DNA of 64,000 bases from NCBI GenBank assembly GCA_965219175.1, contig CBDCNI010000001.1, forward strand, positions 1,612,001 to 1,676,000, written 5' to 3'. The notes beneath the pieces are model-generated. The model did not search any database and was not told where the DNA came from. It saw only the letters and a program-made list of their open reading frames with translations. The stretch is from JBBPZK01 sp965219175 (lineage in GTDB: Bacteria > Actinomycetota > Rubrobacteria > Rubrobacterales > Rubrobacteraceae). The position numbers and the translations under genes were made by a program. This document shows positions 39,709 to 47,903 of this stretch, one piece after another (the first letter of the stretch is position 1; every line of letters starts with the position of its first letter).

Positions 39709-41679
39709 TTGCACACTCAGAGTTTGAAAATATTGTCGGTCTTCGTCTTGGCGGTTGGTTTCGCGTTCCTGGTCCTTATCCAGGGGGATAGTCGGAGCGC
39801 CCTTGCGGAGCCCGGAAAGGGCAACGGGAAACAGCCGAGTTTCTCGGGCCCGAAGGCGAAGGAGTTCGCTTCCGGACGAATGATCGTCAAGCTCAAGAGC
39901 GGAGTTCCAAAAGAGAAGCTCCGGGCGCTGAACCGTAGCAAGGACGCCCGGATCAAGGAGAGCATTCCCGACACCAAGGTCAACGTCGTGGACCTACCCT
40001 CCGACCTTTCCGTAGAACAAGCCGTGGGCCAGTACAAGAAGTCCCCGGCAGTCGAGTACGCGGAGCCGGACTACATCCTGAAACCGACCAAAACCCCTAA
40101 CGACCCCAAGTACACGAGCCTGTATGGGCTCAACAACACCGGACAGACCGGCGGCACGCCAAACGCCGATATAAACGCCCCCGAGGCATGGGACGCGACG
40201 ACCGGTAGCGCGAGCACCATCGTGGGCGTAATAGACACCGGCGTGGACATAAGCCACCCGGACCTCCGGAACAACATCTGGACCAACCCCGGCGAGAGCG
40301 GTACGGACGCCCTCGGCCGAAACAAGGCCACCAACGGCGTAGACGACGATAACAACGGCTACGTCGACGACGTTCATGGATGGGACTTCTTCCACAATGA
40401 CAACAGCGTCTACGACTCAGGGGATGGCGACGATCACGGGACCCACGTTTCGGGTACTATCGCGGCCCAGGGGAACAACGGAGTGGGGGTGACGGGAGTG
40501 AATTGGCGAGCCCGGATCATGCCGCTCAAGTTCATCGCGCCGGGAGGCGGCTACACCTCGGATGCTGAGGCGGCAATTCACTACGCCATCGACAACGGCG
40601 CGAAGATCACTAACAACTCCTGGGGTGGAGGCGGATACTCGCAGTCCCTCAAAGACGCTATCACCGCCGCCCAGAACGCCGGTGTCCTGTTCGTAGCCGC
40701 CGCTGGTAATAATGGAACCAACAACGACGCCAGCCCCTCTTATCCAGCTTCCTTCGACAACGCGAACATAATCTCCGTGGCGGCGACCGACGATAAGGAC
40801 GCCCTGGCTTATTTCTCGAACTACGGGTCTACGTCGGTGGACCTGGGAGCGCCGGGAGTCGGTATCCTGAGCACGCTGCCGGGAAATACTTACGGGTCTT
40901 ACAGCGGCACTTCGATGGCTTCCCCTCACGTTGCGGGGGTCGCGGCTCTTCTAAAGAGCGCCGATTCCGGTTTGAGCTACGCCCAGATCAAGTCGCGCAT
41001 CCTCCGGTCGGTGGACAATATCTCCAGTCTGCAGGGCAAGACGGTCACCGGAGGACGCCTGGACGCCGCCAAAGCCCTGGGCCTCAAGTCCACGAACCTG
41101 ACAGTGAACGCGAACCCGAGAACCGTGCTCTACAGGAACGCCACCGCCCTCTTCGGCAGGTTGACGGACCAGAGTGGTAACTCTCTCGGCGGACGTACTG
41201 TGACTGTTTACAAGAGGCCGCTCGGCGTCGCCGCCAGCAGGGTCGGGGCTGTCACCACCAACTCTTACGGCGCTTACAGGATCGGCGGGCTGAAACCCGA
41301 AAAGCACACTTACTACTGGGCCAGGTTCGGGGGCAGCGCAGCCGATAAGCTCGAACCGTCCGGCAGCGGGGCGGCGCGTGTGAACGTCAGGGCTGTCGTG
41401 ACGTTGAGTACCTACCAGTCCAACCTCAAGCTAGGTCGTAGCCGGCCCATAGTGGGGCGGGTCTTGCCTAACCACGCCGGGAAGGCCGTGAGGGTGGTGA
41501 TCAAGCGCAACGGAGCGATTATCAGCCGCCGGGGAGTACGCCTGAACAGCAACTCCGTGTACAGGTTCTCATACAAGCCTCAGAGGACGGGCTACTATAC
41601 CTTCTACGCCGTTTTCCCGAGTGACACGGACCACCTGGGCAACGGCAGTCCTCAGAAGGCGTTCCGGGTCGTCAGGTAG
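39709..41679 (+). CDS. secreted subtilisin-family (S8) protease with C-terminal beta domains
   Basis: A 656-residue secreted serine protease. Order of parts: signal peptide (about 1-33), inhibitor-I9-like propeptide (about 55-125), catalytic S8 domain (about 135-450) and a C-terminal region (about 455-656) resembling carboxypeptidase-regulatory/Ig-like folds (VTTNSYGAYRIGGLKP). The triad is Asp176 (VIDTGVD), His243 (DDHGTHVSGT) and Ser402 (GTSMASPHVAG), with oxyanion Asn334. A calcium-binding-like loop NGVDDDNNGYVDD is present. It resembles thermitase-type enzymes. TTG at 39709, with GAGGGG about eight bases upstream. Driven by a sigma-28-type promoter and followed by a paralogue. Confidence 0.93.
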   Translation: MHTQSLKILSVFVLAVGFAFLVLIQGDSRSALAEPGKGNGKQPSFSGPKAKEFASGRMIVKLKSGVPKEKLRALNRSKDARIKESIPDTKVNVVDLPSDLSVEQAVGQYKKSPAVEYAEPDYILKPTKTPNDPKYTSLYGLNNTGQTGGTPNADINAPEAWDATTGSASTIVGVIDTGVDISHPDLRNNIWTNPGESGTDALGRNKATNGVDDDNNGYVDDVHGWDFFHNDNSVYDSGDGDDHGTHVSGTIAAQGNNGVGVTGVNWRARIMPLKFIAPGGGYTSDAEAAIHYAIDNGAKITNNSWGGGGYSQSLKDAITAAQNAGVLFVAAAGNNGTNNDASPSYPASFDNANIISVAATDDKDALAYFSNYGSTSVDLGAPGVGILSTLPGNTYGSYSGTSMASPHVAGVAALLKSADSGLSYAQIKSRILRSVDNISSLQGKTVTGGRLDAAKALGLKSTNLTVNANPRTVLYRNATALFGRLTDQSGNSLGGRTVTVYKRPLGVAASRVGAVTTNSYGAYRIGGLKPEKHTYYWARFGGSAADKLEPSGSGAARVNVRAVVTLSTYQSNLKLGRSRPIVGRVLPNHAGKAVRVVIKRNGAIISRRGVRLNSNSVYRFSYKPQRTGYYTFYAVFPSDTDHLGNGSPQKAFRVVR

Positions 41680-41706
41680 CGCCGGGGCTGTCGGGGTATC
41701 GGTGGC

Positions 41707-41734
41707 TAAAGTTTATTCTCCGGCCTGCCGATAC
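41707..41734 (+). promoter_or_regulatory. sigma-28 (FliA/SigD/WhiG)-type promoter, second subtilase
   Basis: TAAAGTTT at 41707-41714, a 12-base gap and GCCGATAC at 41727-41734: TAAA-N16-GCCGATAC, one mismatch from consensus. Spacing is identical to the promoter of the upstream paralogue, while spacer and flanks differ. Expected start about 41741, roughly 38 bases before the TTG at 41779. Confidence 0.82.
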
Positions 41735-41778
41735 CCACCTTTAGAAGTCGAACGAGGAATCTGGCAGGGGGATATGTT

Positions 41779-43494
41779 TTGTTTGCGCAACGGAGAAACT
41801 TGGGAGTCGTCGCTGCACTAGTCGGCGCCCTGGCATTGGCACTGGCCCTGGCCTTACTCTCTTCCTCTCGCGGTTCGGCTCAGGAATTTGGGGCGTCCGA
41901 TGGCGCCGGGACTGGTACGGATACGGGTACTGCGCCGGATCTCTCCGGGCCGGAAGGCAAGCAGTACGTGACGGGGCAAATGATCGTCAAGATCAAAGAC
42001 GACGCAAACCTCGGTGACCTGCGGGCAATCAACCGGCGCAACGACGCCCGGCTGAAAGAAGAGATCCCGCAAACCGACGTGAGCGTGGTCGATTTGCCCA
42101 AAGACCTATCCGTACAAGAAGCGGTAAAGCTCTACGATAAGTCCCCCGACATCGCCTACGTCCAGCCGGATTATGCTCTCTATCCGACCGCTACCCCGCG
42201 AGATCCATACTACAAGAACATGTATAACCTCAACAACACCGGCCAGACCGGTGGAACCCGCGACGCCGACATCGACACGCCGCAAGCCTGGAGCATAACC
42301 CCAGGACGACACTCCACGGTGGTCGCGGTCATAGACAGCGGCGTGGATATATACCATCGGGACCTACGGAACAATATCTGGACCAACCCCGGTGAGAGCG
42401 GGAAGGACTCTCGCGGTCGCAACAAGGCGACCAACGGCGTGGACGACGACCGAAACGGCTACGTCGACGATGTACACGGCTGGGACTTTTTCCACAACAA
42501 CAACAGCGTCTACGATCGTGGAGACGGTGATGAGCACGGGACCCACATCGCCGGGACTATAGCGGCCCAGGGAAACAACGGTATCGGCATTACGGGGGTG
42601 AACTGGCACGCGAGGATCATGCCGCTCAAGTTCATCGGGGCGAGCTACGGTACCAGTTCCGGGGCGATCAAAGCCATAGATTACGCCATCAAAAAAGGTG
42701 TCAAGATCTCGAACAACTCCTACGGCGGGGCCGGATACGAACCGGCGATGCGCGACGCCGTCGCCCGCGCCAACAGGGCCGGCCTGCTCTTCGTGGCCGC
42801 CGCCGGCAACAACGGGATCAACAACGACACGAAGCCGGACTACCCGTCGAGCTACGACCTGCCGAACGTCATCTCCGTGGCTGCGACCGGAGCGAAAGAC
42901 GGACTGGCTTCTTTCTCCAACTACGGTGCTAAAACAGTCGATGTCGCGGCGCCTGGGGTGAACATCCTGAGCACGCTGCCGGGTGGAAGGTATGGCTACT
43001 ACAACGGTACCTCGATGGCTAGTCCCCACGTGGCCGGAGTCGCCGCCCTCGTAAAGAGCCGTCATCCCGCTTACGGAGCCCGGACCATCAGAACCCAGAT
43101 CCTGCGCTACGCCGATAGGAAGGCGAAGCTGAGGGGCAAGGTCTCCACCGCCGGGCGGGTGAACGCCTGGGCGTCGCTGATGCAGGCCCACCCGGACACG
43201 ATCAGACCGGCCATAAACACACTCTATCCGCGTCCATCCTCGCGGGTCAGGGACCGTACACCGACCGTTCGGGCGACGGTGCGCGACAACCGGACAGACT
43301 TGAGGAAACGCCAGATCCAGCTGTACGTGGACGGAAGAAAGCGGACGCGCTTCGCCTACGACAGGCGTCGGGACCGGCTCCGCTACACCACCCCGAAGCT
43401 CTCCCTCGGGCGCCACGTCGTGAAGATCGTCGCCCGCGACGGCGCCGGCAACTACGCCCGTAGGAGTTGGGGTTTCAAGGTAGTCCGTCGCTAG
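41779..43494 (+). CDS. secreted subtilisin-family (S8) protease, tandem paralogue
   Basis: A 571-residue paralogue of the upstream protease. Signal peptide at about 1-34, a short Gly/Thr-rich segment, I9-like propeptide at about 65-135, S8 domain at about 145-460 and a shorter C-terminal beta domain (about 470-571) containing VRATVRDNR and GRHVVKIVARDGAG, which looks like a bacterial Ig-like fold. The triad is Asp186, His253 and Ser412, with oxyanion Asn344; all intact. Long stretches such as LNNTGQTGGT and NIWTNPGESG are shared with the first copy, so they arose by tandem duplication and then changed their C-terminal domains. TTG at 41779, seven bases after CAGGGGG. Confidence 0.93.
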   Translation: MFAQRRNLGVVAALVGALALALALALLSSSRGSAQEFGASDGAGTGTDTGTAPDLSGPEGKQYVTGQMIVKIKDDANLGDLRAINRRNDARLKEEIPQTDVSVVDLPKDLSVQEAVKLYDKSPDIAYVQPDYALYPTATPRDPYYKNMYNLNNTGQTGGTRDADIDTPQAWSITPGRHSTVVAVIDSGVDIYHRDLRNNIWTNPGESGKDSRGRNKATNGVDDDRNGYVDDVHGWDFFHNNNSVYDRGDGDEHGTHIAGTIAAQGNNGIGITGVNWHARIMPLKFIGASYGTSSGAIKAIDYAIKKGVKISNNSYGGAGYEPAMRDAVARANRAGLLFVAAAGNNGINNDTKPDYPSSYDLPNVISVAATGAKDGLASFSNYGAKTVDVAAPGVNILSTLPGGRYGYYNGTSMASPHVAGVAALVKSRHPAYGARTIRTQILRYADRKAKLRGKVSTAGRVNAWASLMQAHPDTIRPAINTLYPRPSSRVRDRTPTVRATVRDNRTDLRKRQIQLYVDGRKRTRFAYDRRRDRLRYTTPKLSLGRHVVKIVARDGAGNYARRSWGFKVVRR

Positions 43495-43649
43495 AGAAGC
43501 CCGCGCCGTTACATTCTTTCGGGGTCTTCTAGGAGGGGATTTAGTTCGAGAAGCGTGTGGTAATATTGGCCGGAAAGCCGGGAGAAACGCCCCGGCGCAA
43601 GGGCTTTGAACCGCACAGCATTACAGACTCCCAGGAGGGCGACAAAAGA

Positions 43650-44867
43650 GTGGTTGACTGGTTTCGTAACCGTGCCGGCAAAGGCAAGTCCGCGCAAGAC
43701 AAACAGAATGTCGTAGGCTCGGAGTTCGAGTCGGAGACCGCCGACAACCTCGTCGACCGCACTCCCAAAAACGAGGAAGCGCCGGCGGATGGTTTCTCCG
43801 AGGCCGGTATCCGGGAGGCTCTGCGCGACGTGCGGGACCCGGAGATCGGGCGGGATCTTATCTCCCTGAACATGGTTCGCTCTATCGAGATAGAAGGCTC
43901 CGCGGTTACGGTCGGAGTTTCGCTCACCACGGCCGGTTGCCCGCTCAAGCACCGAATCACCCAGGACATCCAGGACCGGTTGAAGCAGATCCCCGGTGTC
44001 GTGGCGGTCGAGGTTGATTTCGGCGTGATGACCGATGCCGACCGTCAGAACCTCCTCACCTCCCTCCACGGCGGTCCCTCCGAGTTGGCGCCCGCCTTCA
44101 CGGATCAGTCGGAGACGCGCATCATCGCGGTCGTCAGCGGCAAGGGCGGGGTCGGCAAGAGCACCGTTGCCCTAAACCTGGCTGCGGCGTTGGACCGGGC
44201 GGGTAAATCGGTCGAGGTACTAGACGCCGACGTACACGGCTCGTCCATCCCGGTGATGCTCGGCGCAACCGAGAAGCCCAATGTGGTGGATGGTGTGATC
44301 TTCCCGATAGAGTCGTCCTCGGGCCTGAAGTTCATCTCGATGGGCAACTTCGTAAACGAGGGACAGGCCATAATCTGGCGCGCCCCGATAGTGAACAAAG
44401 CCCTCACGCAGCTAATGCGCGACGTGTACTGGGACGAGCCGGACTTCATAATAGTCGACATGCCGCCCGGAACCGGTGACGTTGCCCTGACGGTGGCCCA
44501 GATGATCCCCAAAGCCGAGGCCCTGGTTGTCACCACCCCGCAGGCTGATGCGGCGCGTGTCGCCGCCAAAGCGGGCAAGATGGCCGTCCAGGCGCACCTC
44601 AAGCTCGCCGGAGTAGTCGAGAACATGAGCTACGCCGAGTGTCCCGATTGCGGTAAGGAGTTGAGGATCTTCGGCGGCGACGGCGGCGACCGGGTTTCGG
44701 GGGAACTAGACGCGAGGCTCATGGGACGCATCCCGATCCTGCCGGACGCCTCCGGCGAGCCCGGCAACGCGCTCTTCGAGGAAGATAGCGCCCCGGCCCG
44801 AGCCTTCGACGAGATAGCCGCGAGCCTCGCAGCCACGAAGGTTCGAAAGAGGATAAAAGTCCTCTAA
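43650..44867 (+). CDS. Mrp/ApbC-type iron-sulfur carrier P-loop ATPase
   Basis: A 405-residue Mrp/NBP35-family ATPase that carries or inserts iron-sulfur clusters. After a polar N-terminal extension it has a MIP18-like (DUF59) domain at about 55-130 (IREALRDVRDPEIGRDL, TTAGCPLKH), then the deviant Walker A GKGGVGKST, VLDADVHGSS and the cluster-binding cysteine pair in YAECPDCGKE. The frame opens upstream to 43557, but GTG at 43650 with AGGAGGG ten bases before is the better start. Stands alone between the subtilases and a small membrane-protein gene. Confidence 0.9.
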   Translation: MVDWFRNRAGKGKSAQDKQNVVGSEFESETADNLVDRTPKNEEAPADGFSEAGIREALRDVRDPEIGRDLISLNMVRSIEIEGSAVTVGVSLTTAGCPLKHRITQDIQDRLKQIPGVVAVEVDFGVMTDADRQNLLTSLHGGPSELAPAFTDQSETRIIAVVSGKGGVGKSTVALNLAAALDRAGKSVEVLDADVHGSSIPVMLGATEKPNVVDGVIFPIESSSGLKFISMGNFVNEGQAIIWRAPIVNKALTQLMRDVYWDEPDFIIVDMPPGTGDVALTVAQMIPKAEALVVTTPQADAARVAAKAGKMAVQAHLKLAGVVENMSYAECPDCGKELRIFGGDGGDRVSGELDARLMGRIPILPDASGEPGNALFEEDSAPARAFDEIAASLAATKVRKRIKVL

Positions 44868-44922
44868 GGCGGAGCGGTTGTTCAGCGGGTTTTCAGAATA
44901 CGAAACCTTTCGACGCGCAGAT

Positions 44923-45234
44923 CTATCCGAGCATCAGCCACAGCGCCGTTAATATTATTCCCGCGCTCAAAGCACATGAAGTTACGCCAAATACCCTCAG
45001 CGACGCGGCGAGGTTCGTTCTACGTTTGGGGAGTAGTTCGGCCGTGTTGCCCGCGACCAATCCTAACCCCAAGACAACCTCACCGAGCGCTAGAAGACGA
45101 ACGCTTGGCTCCACTGAAGAGAAAGCGAGAAGGAACGCGCCTACGAGGAGTACAAAGCAGCCCGCAAACACCACGAACTGGTACGGCTTACCGTCCTGCG
45201 GCTCCCGGAACAGCTTCTCGATCATGCCCCGCAC
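44923..45234 (-). CDS. small membrane protein, unknown
   Basis: A 103-residue protein with three hydrophobic segments at about 19-38, 45-64 and 78-102, separated by short charged turns. I do not recognise a family. GTG at 45234 and ATG at 45225 are both possible starts. It lies 35 bases downstream of mdh on the same strand and is probably co-transcribed with it. Confidence 0.6.
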   Translation of the reverse strand: MRGMIEKLFREPQDGKPYQFVVFAGCFVLLVGAFLLAFSSVEPSVRLLALGEVVLGLGLVAGNTAELLPKRRTNLAASLRVFGVTSCALSAGIILTALWLMLG

Positions 45235-45269
45235 CCTAGCATAGCCTGGGATACGAGACTAGAGTCTAT

Positions 45270-46196
45270 TCAGCCGTGCAGCACCTCGACCAACTCGCGC
45301 ACGGAGTCGGCGCTGTTTTTGAGGGCTTCCATCTCGCTCTGTTCCAGGTCCAGTTCAACGACTTCTTCTATTCCTCCGGCTCCGAGTTTGACGGGGACGC
45401 CGACGAAGAGGTCGTTCAGGCCGTACTCGCCCTGTAGGTAGGTGGCGCAGGGGAGGATGCGCTTCTGGTCGAGTAGGATGGCGTCTACCATTTCGGCTGC
45501 GGCGGCGGATGGGGCGTAGTATGCGCTGGTGTTCATGAGGCTTACGATCTCCGCGCCGCCCTGACGGGTACGCTGCACGATCTCCTCTATCTTATCTTCG
45601 GAGAAGAGCTTTGTGATCGAAACGCCACCGACGGTCGCCATGCTCGGCAGCGGGACCATCGTGTCGCCGTGGCCGCCGAGAACCAGCGCGAAAACGTCCC
45701 GCACCGAAGCGCCCGCCTCGTGGGCGATGAAGGTCCGGTAGCGGGCGGTGTCCAGGATGCCGGCCATCCCGATGACCCGCTCTCGCGGGAAGCCGCTCGT
45801 CTCCAGCGCGACGTGGCACATCGCGTCCAGCGGGTTCGCCACGACCACCAGTATCGCCTCCGGCGAATTCTTCACGACCTCTTCGGTGACGCTCTGGACG
45901 ATGTTCTGGTTGGTCTGAAGGAGGTCGTCGCGGCTCATCCCCGGCTTGCGGGGGCTTCCGCTCGTGATCACGACCACGTCCGAGCCTGCCGACGCCTCGT
46001 AGTCGTTCGCCCCGGTCACGTTCGAGTCGAACCCGAGCACCGGCCCACTCTCCAGGATATCCAACGCCTTGCCCTGGGGTAGACCTTCGACTATATCCAC
46101 CAGGACCACGTCCGCGTAGTTTCGCTCGGCGAGCCGCTGGGCCGTCGTCCCGCCAACGTTACCCGCGCCTACTACCGTCACTTTGTTCTTAGCCAT
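45270..46196 (-). CDS. mdh: malate dehydrogenase (LDH-like type)
   Basis: Oxidises malate to oxaloacetate with NAD in the TCA cycle. The 308-residue protein has the Rossmann motif VVGAGNVGG, the acidic NAD-binding residue in LVDIVEG, the mobile-loop ITSGSPRKPGMSRDDLL with the substrate-binding arginines, ANPLDAM and the catalytic histidine in GGHGDTMVP. The arginine in SPRKPGMSR marks it as malate rather than lactate dehydrogenase. ATG at 46196 with GAGGAAGG upstream. Confidence 0.94.
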   Translation of the reverse strand: MAKNKVTVVGAGNVGGTTAQRLAERNYADVVLVDIVEGLPQGKALDILESGPVLGFDSNVTGANDYEASAGSDVVVITSGSPRKPGMSRDDLLQTNQNIVQSVTEEVVKNSPEAILVVVANPLDAMCHVALETSGFPRERVIGMAGILDTARYRTFIAHEAGASVRDVFALVLGGHGDTMVPLPSMATVGGVSITKLFSEDKIEEIVQRTRQGGAEIVSLMNTSAYYAPSAAAAEMVDAILLDQKRILPCATYLQGEYGLNDLFVGVPVKLGAGGIEEVVELDLEQSEMEALKNSADSVRELVEVLHG

Positions 46197-46328
46197 TCGA
46201 GTAGCCTTCCTCTAGCACTGTACGAAACCGGATCTACACGACTATGATAAGTGAATCCTTACGGCTCTGCCGCGAGTCTGCCAGACTAGAATACTTACAG
46301 AGTAGACCGCGAACGGCAAGGAGAATAG

Positions 46329-46904
46329 TTGGATGTAAACCGCGCGATAGAGACTCGCCAGAGCATTGGACGAGTAAAGCAGGACTCGGTCCCAAAAGAG
46401 CTTATAGAGAGGATCCTGGAGAGCGCCGTTCACGCCCCGAACCACAAAATTACCGAACCGTGGAGCTTTCACGTCTTTACCGGCAAGGGACGCGGAGAGT
46501 TCGCCCGTGCCCGCGCGGAACTCGCGCGCATCATGGCCGAGGACGAGGGGGAAGACGAAGACTATGCGGTCGGTAGAGTCAGCCGCGAGCGGAAGAAGGC
46601 TTTCCGGGCGCCGGTCGTCATAGCGGTGATCTCCAAAGCCGGGCGCGACGAGGTCGAAACAATCGAGAACTACGCCGCCTGCGCCGCCGCCGTCCAGAAC
46701 ATGCAGCTAACCGCCCACTCTTTGGGCCTCGGCTCCATCTGGCGAACCGGCCCCGTCGCCTATCACAAGCACATGCGGGAGTTCTTCTGTCTGGGTGAAG
46801 GAGATAGGATAGTCGCCTACCTGTACGTCGGCTACCCGGACATGGGAGAGAGGCCGCGCAGGCGCGGGGCGGCGAGCGAGAAGACCACCTGGCACGGAGA
46901 ATGA
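46329..46904 (+). CDS. nitroreductase-family flavoprotein
   Basis: A 191-residue FMN-dependent oxidoreductase of the nitroreductase superfamily. The FMN phosphate-binding start AIETRQSIGR, the helix SAVHAPNHKITEPW and the segment AACAAAVQNMQLTAHSLGLGS are typical. Substrate unknown; related proteins reduce nitro compounds, quinones or flavins. TTG at 46329 follows AAGGAGAATAG. Divergent from mdh. A 26-residue ORF follows on the same strand. Confidence 0.85.
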   Translation: MDVNRAIETRQSIGRVKQDSVPKELIERILESAVHAPNHKITEPWSFHVFTGKGRGEFARARAELARIMAEDEGEDEDYAVGRVSRERKKAFRAPVVIAVISKAGRDEVETIENYAACAAAVQNMQLTAHSLGLGSIWRTGPVAYHKHMREFFCLGEGDRIVAYLYVGYPDMGERPRRRGAASEKTTWHGE

Positions 46905-46955
46905 GCCCTCCGGCGGATGGTATTATCTCTCACAGTCCTGATAGGAGGAAAATCT

Positions 46956-47036
46956 ATGAGATGGTTGCTCAGGCGGCTTTTGTTAGTCGCGGCCCCGATA
47001 ATCTGGCGTAAAATCCGGAACCGCCGCAAGAAGTAG
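46956..47036 (+). CDS. 26-residue cationic microprotein
   Basis: ATG at 46956 is preceded by ATAGGAGGAAAATCT, one of the strongest Shine-Dalgarno sequences in the window (AGGAGG at 46943-46948). The frame runs 26 codons to TAG at 47034-47036. The peptide has a hydrophobic centre (LLLVAAPIIW) flanked by Arg/Lys clusters at both ends, eleven basic residues in all and no acidic ones. This looks like a membrane-inserted or membrane-bound microprotein. I know no family. It follows the nitroreductase by 51 bases and converges with an MBL-fold gene. Confidence 0.5.
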   Translation: MRWLLRRLLLVAAPIIWRKIRNRRKK

Positions 47037-47054
47037 CTCCCCGACAACTACCGG

Positions 47055-47852
47055 CTAATCTTCGATTGGGACGCCCTCGAAGCTCTCACCTTTGCTGTGG
47101 ATGTTGACGAGGAAGTCCCGCGGCTCGTGGTAGAGGATAACGGGCGCTTCTCGCTGCTCGGCCTCTTCGAGGACTTCTATGCGGTTGCGTCGGGCCGCTT
47201 CCGGATCCGTGTCGACCCCGGCTATGGTATCCGGGTCTAGGAAGATCTTGCTTGGCGCGAGGTCAGCGGTGAAGAGGGCCGCATCGTCCCCGTCTTCGAT
47301 CCACACGATCTGATGCCCCTCGGCGTGTCCGGATCTCACCTCAACCCTAACCCCTGGAACGATCTCCCCGTCACCTTCGAGTAGCTCGCACCAGCCTTCC
47401 TCGACACCTTTCTCGACCGTCGGAACGGCCTCGCGGCGGCCATTGTCCTCCGGAAGTTCTTTCGCTTCTTCCAGGGAGGTTTTCTGCACGTAGACCGTGG
47501 CGTTCGGAAAGCTCGGCGGGTTCAAAGCCCAGCCGACGTGATCCGCATCCAGGTGCGAGAGGACGACGTGGGTGATGTCTTCCGGCGAGTGACCGACCTC
47601 TTCGAGGTAGTCCGTCAGATCGCTGTCGCGCTCCAGTTCGTAGCGGCCGACGAGGCTTTCGGGAAGCTCGGGACCGAAGCCGGCGTCCAGCAGCACCAGG
47701 TTCTCTCCGGTCTCGATCAGGACCGGGTGCATGGCGCCCCGGATGCGTGCTTTCCTCGACCCTCCAAAGAGGTTACCAGCGTCTGTTACGAAGATGCCGT
47801 CGTCCAGCACCGATACTTTCATAGATCCCACATCCAGGTTTCGTGCGGCCAT
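47055..47852 (-). CDS. metallo-beta-lactamase-fold hydrolase
   Basis: A 265-residue MBL-fold protein of the AHL-lactonase-like branch. The zinc signature is LSHLDADHVGW (HxDxDH), with further ligands in RSGHAEGHQI, an Asp in ALFTADLAPS and a C-terminal His in YHEPRD. Possible substrates include lactones and other esters; no quorum-sensing genes are nearby. ATG at 47852 follows AAGGAGGG. Lies 51 bases downstream of the geranylgeranyl-reductase-like gene on the same strand. Confidence 0.87.
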   Translation of the reverse strand: MAARNLDVGSMKVSVLDDGIFVTDAGNLFGGSRKARIRGAMHPVLIETGENLVLLDAGFGPELPESLVGRYELERDSDLTDYLEEVGHSPEDITHVVLSHLDADHVGWALNPPSFPNATVYVQKTSLEEAKELPEDNGRREAVPTVEKGVEEGWCELLEGDGEIVPGVRVEVRSGHAEGHQIVWIEDGDDAALFTADLAPSKIFLDPDTIAGVDTDPEAARRNRIEVLEEAEQREAPVILYHEPRDFLVNIHSKGESFEGVPIED

Positions 47853-47903
47853 GAGAAGCCCTCCTTATGTCGCCGTTCGCGCCGGTCTTCTTACCTACCT
47901 GTC

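Noticed and set aside
42364..43416. 350-residue minus-strand ORF opposite the second subtilase
   Set aside because: Antisense to a conserved catalytic domain, with no recognisable domain of its own.
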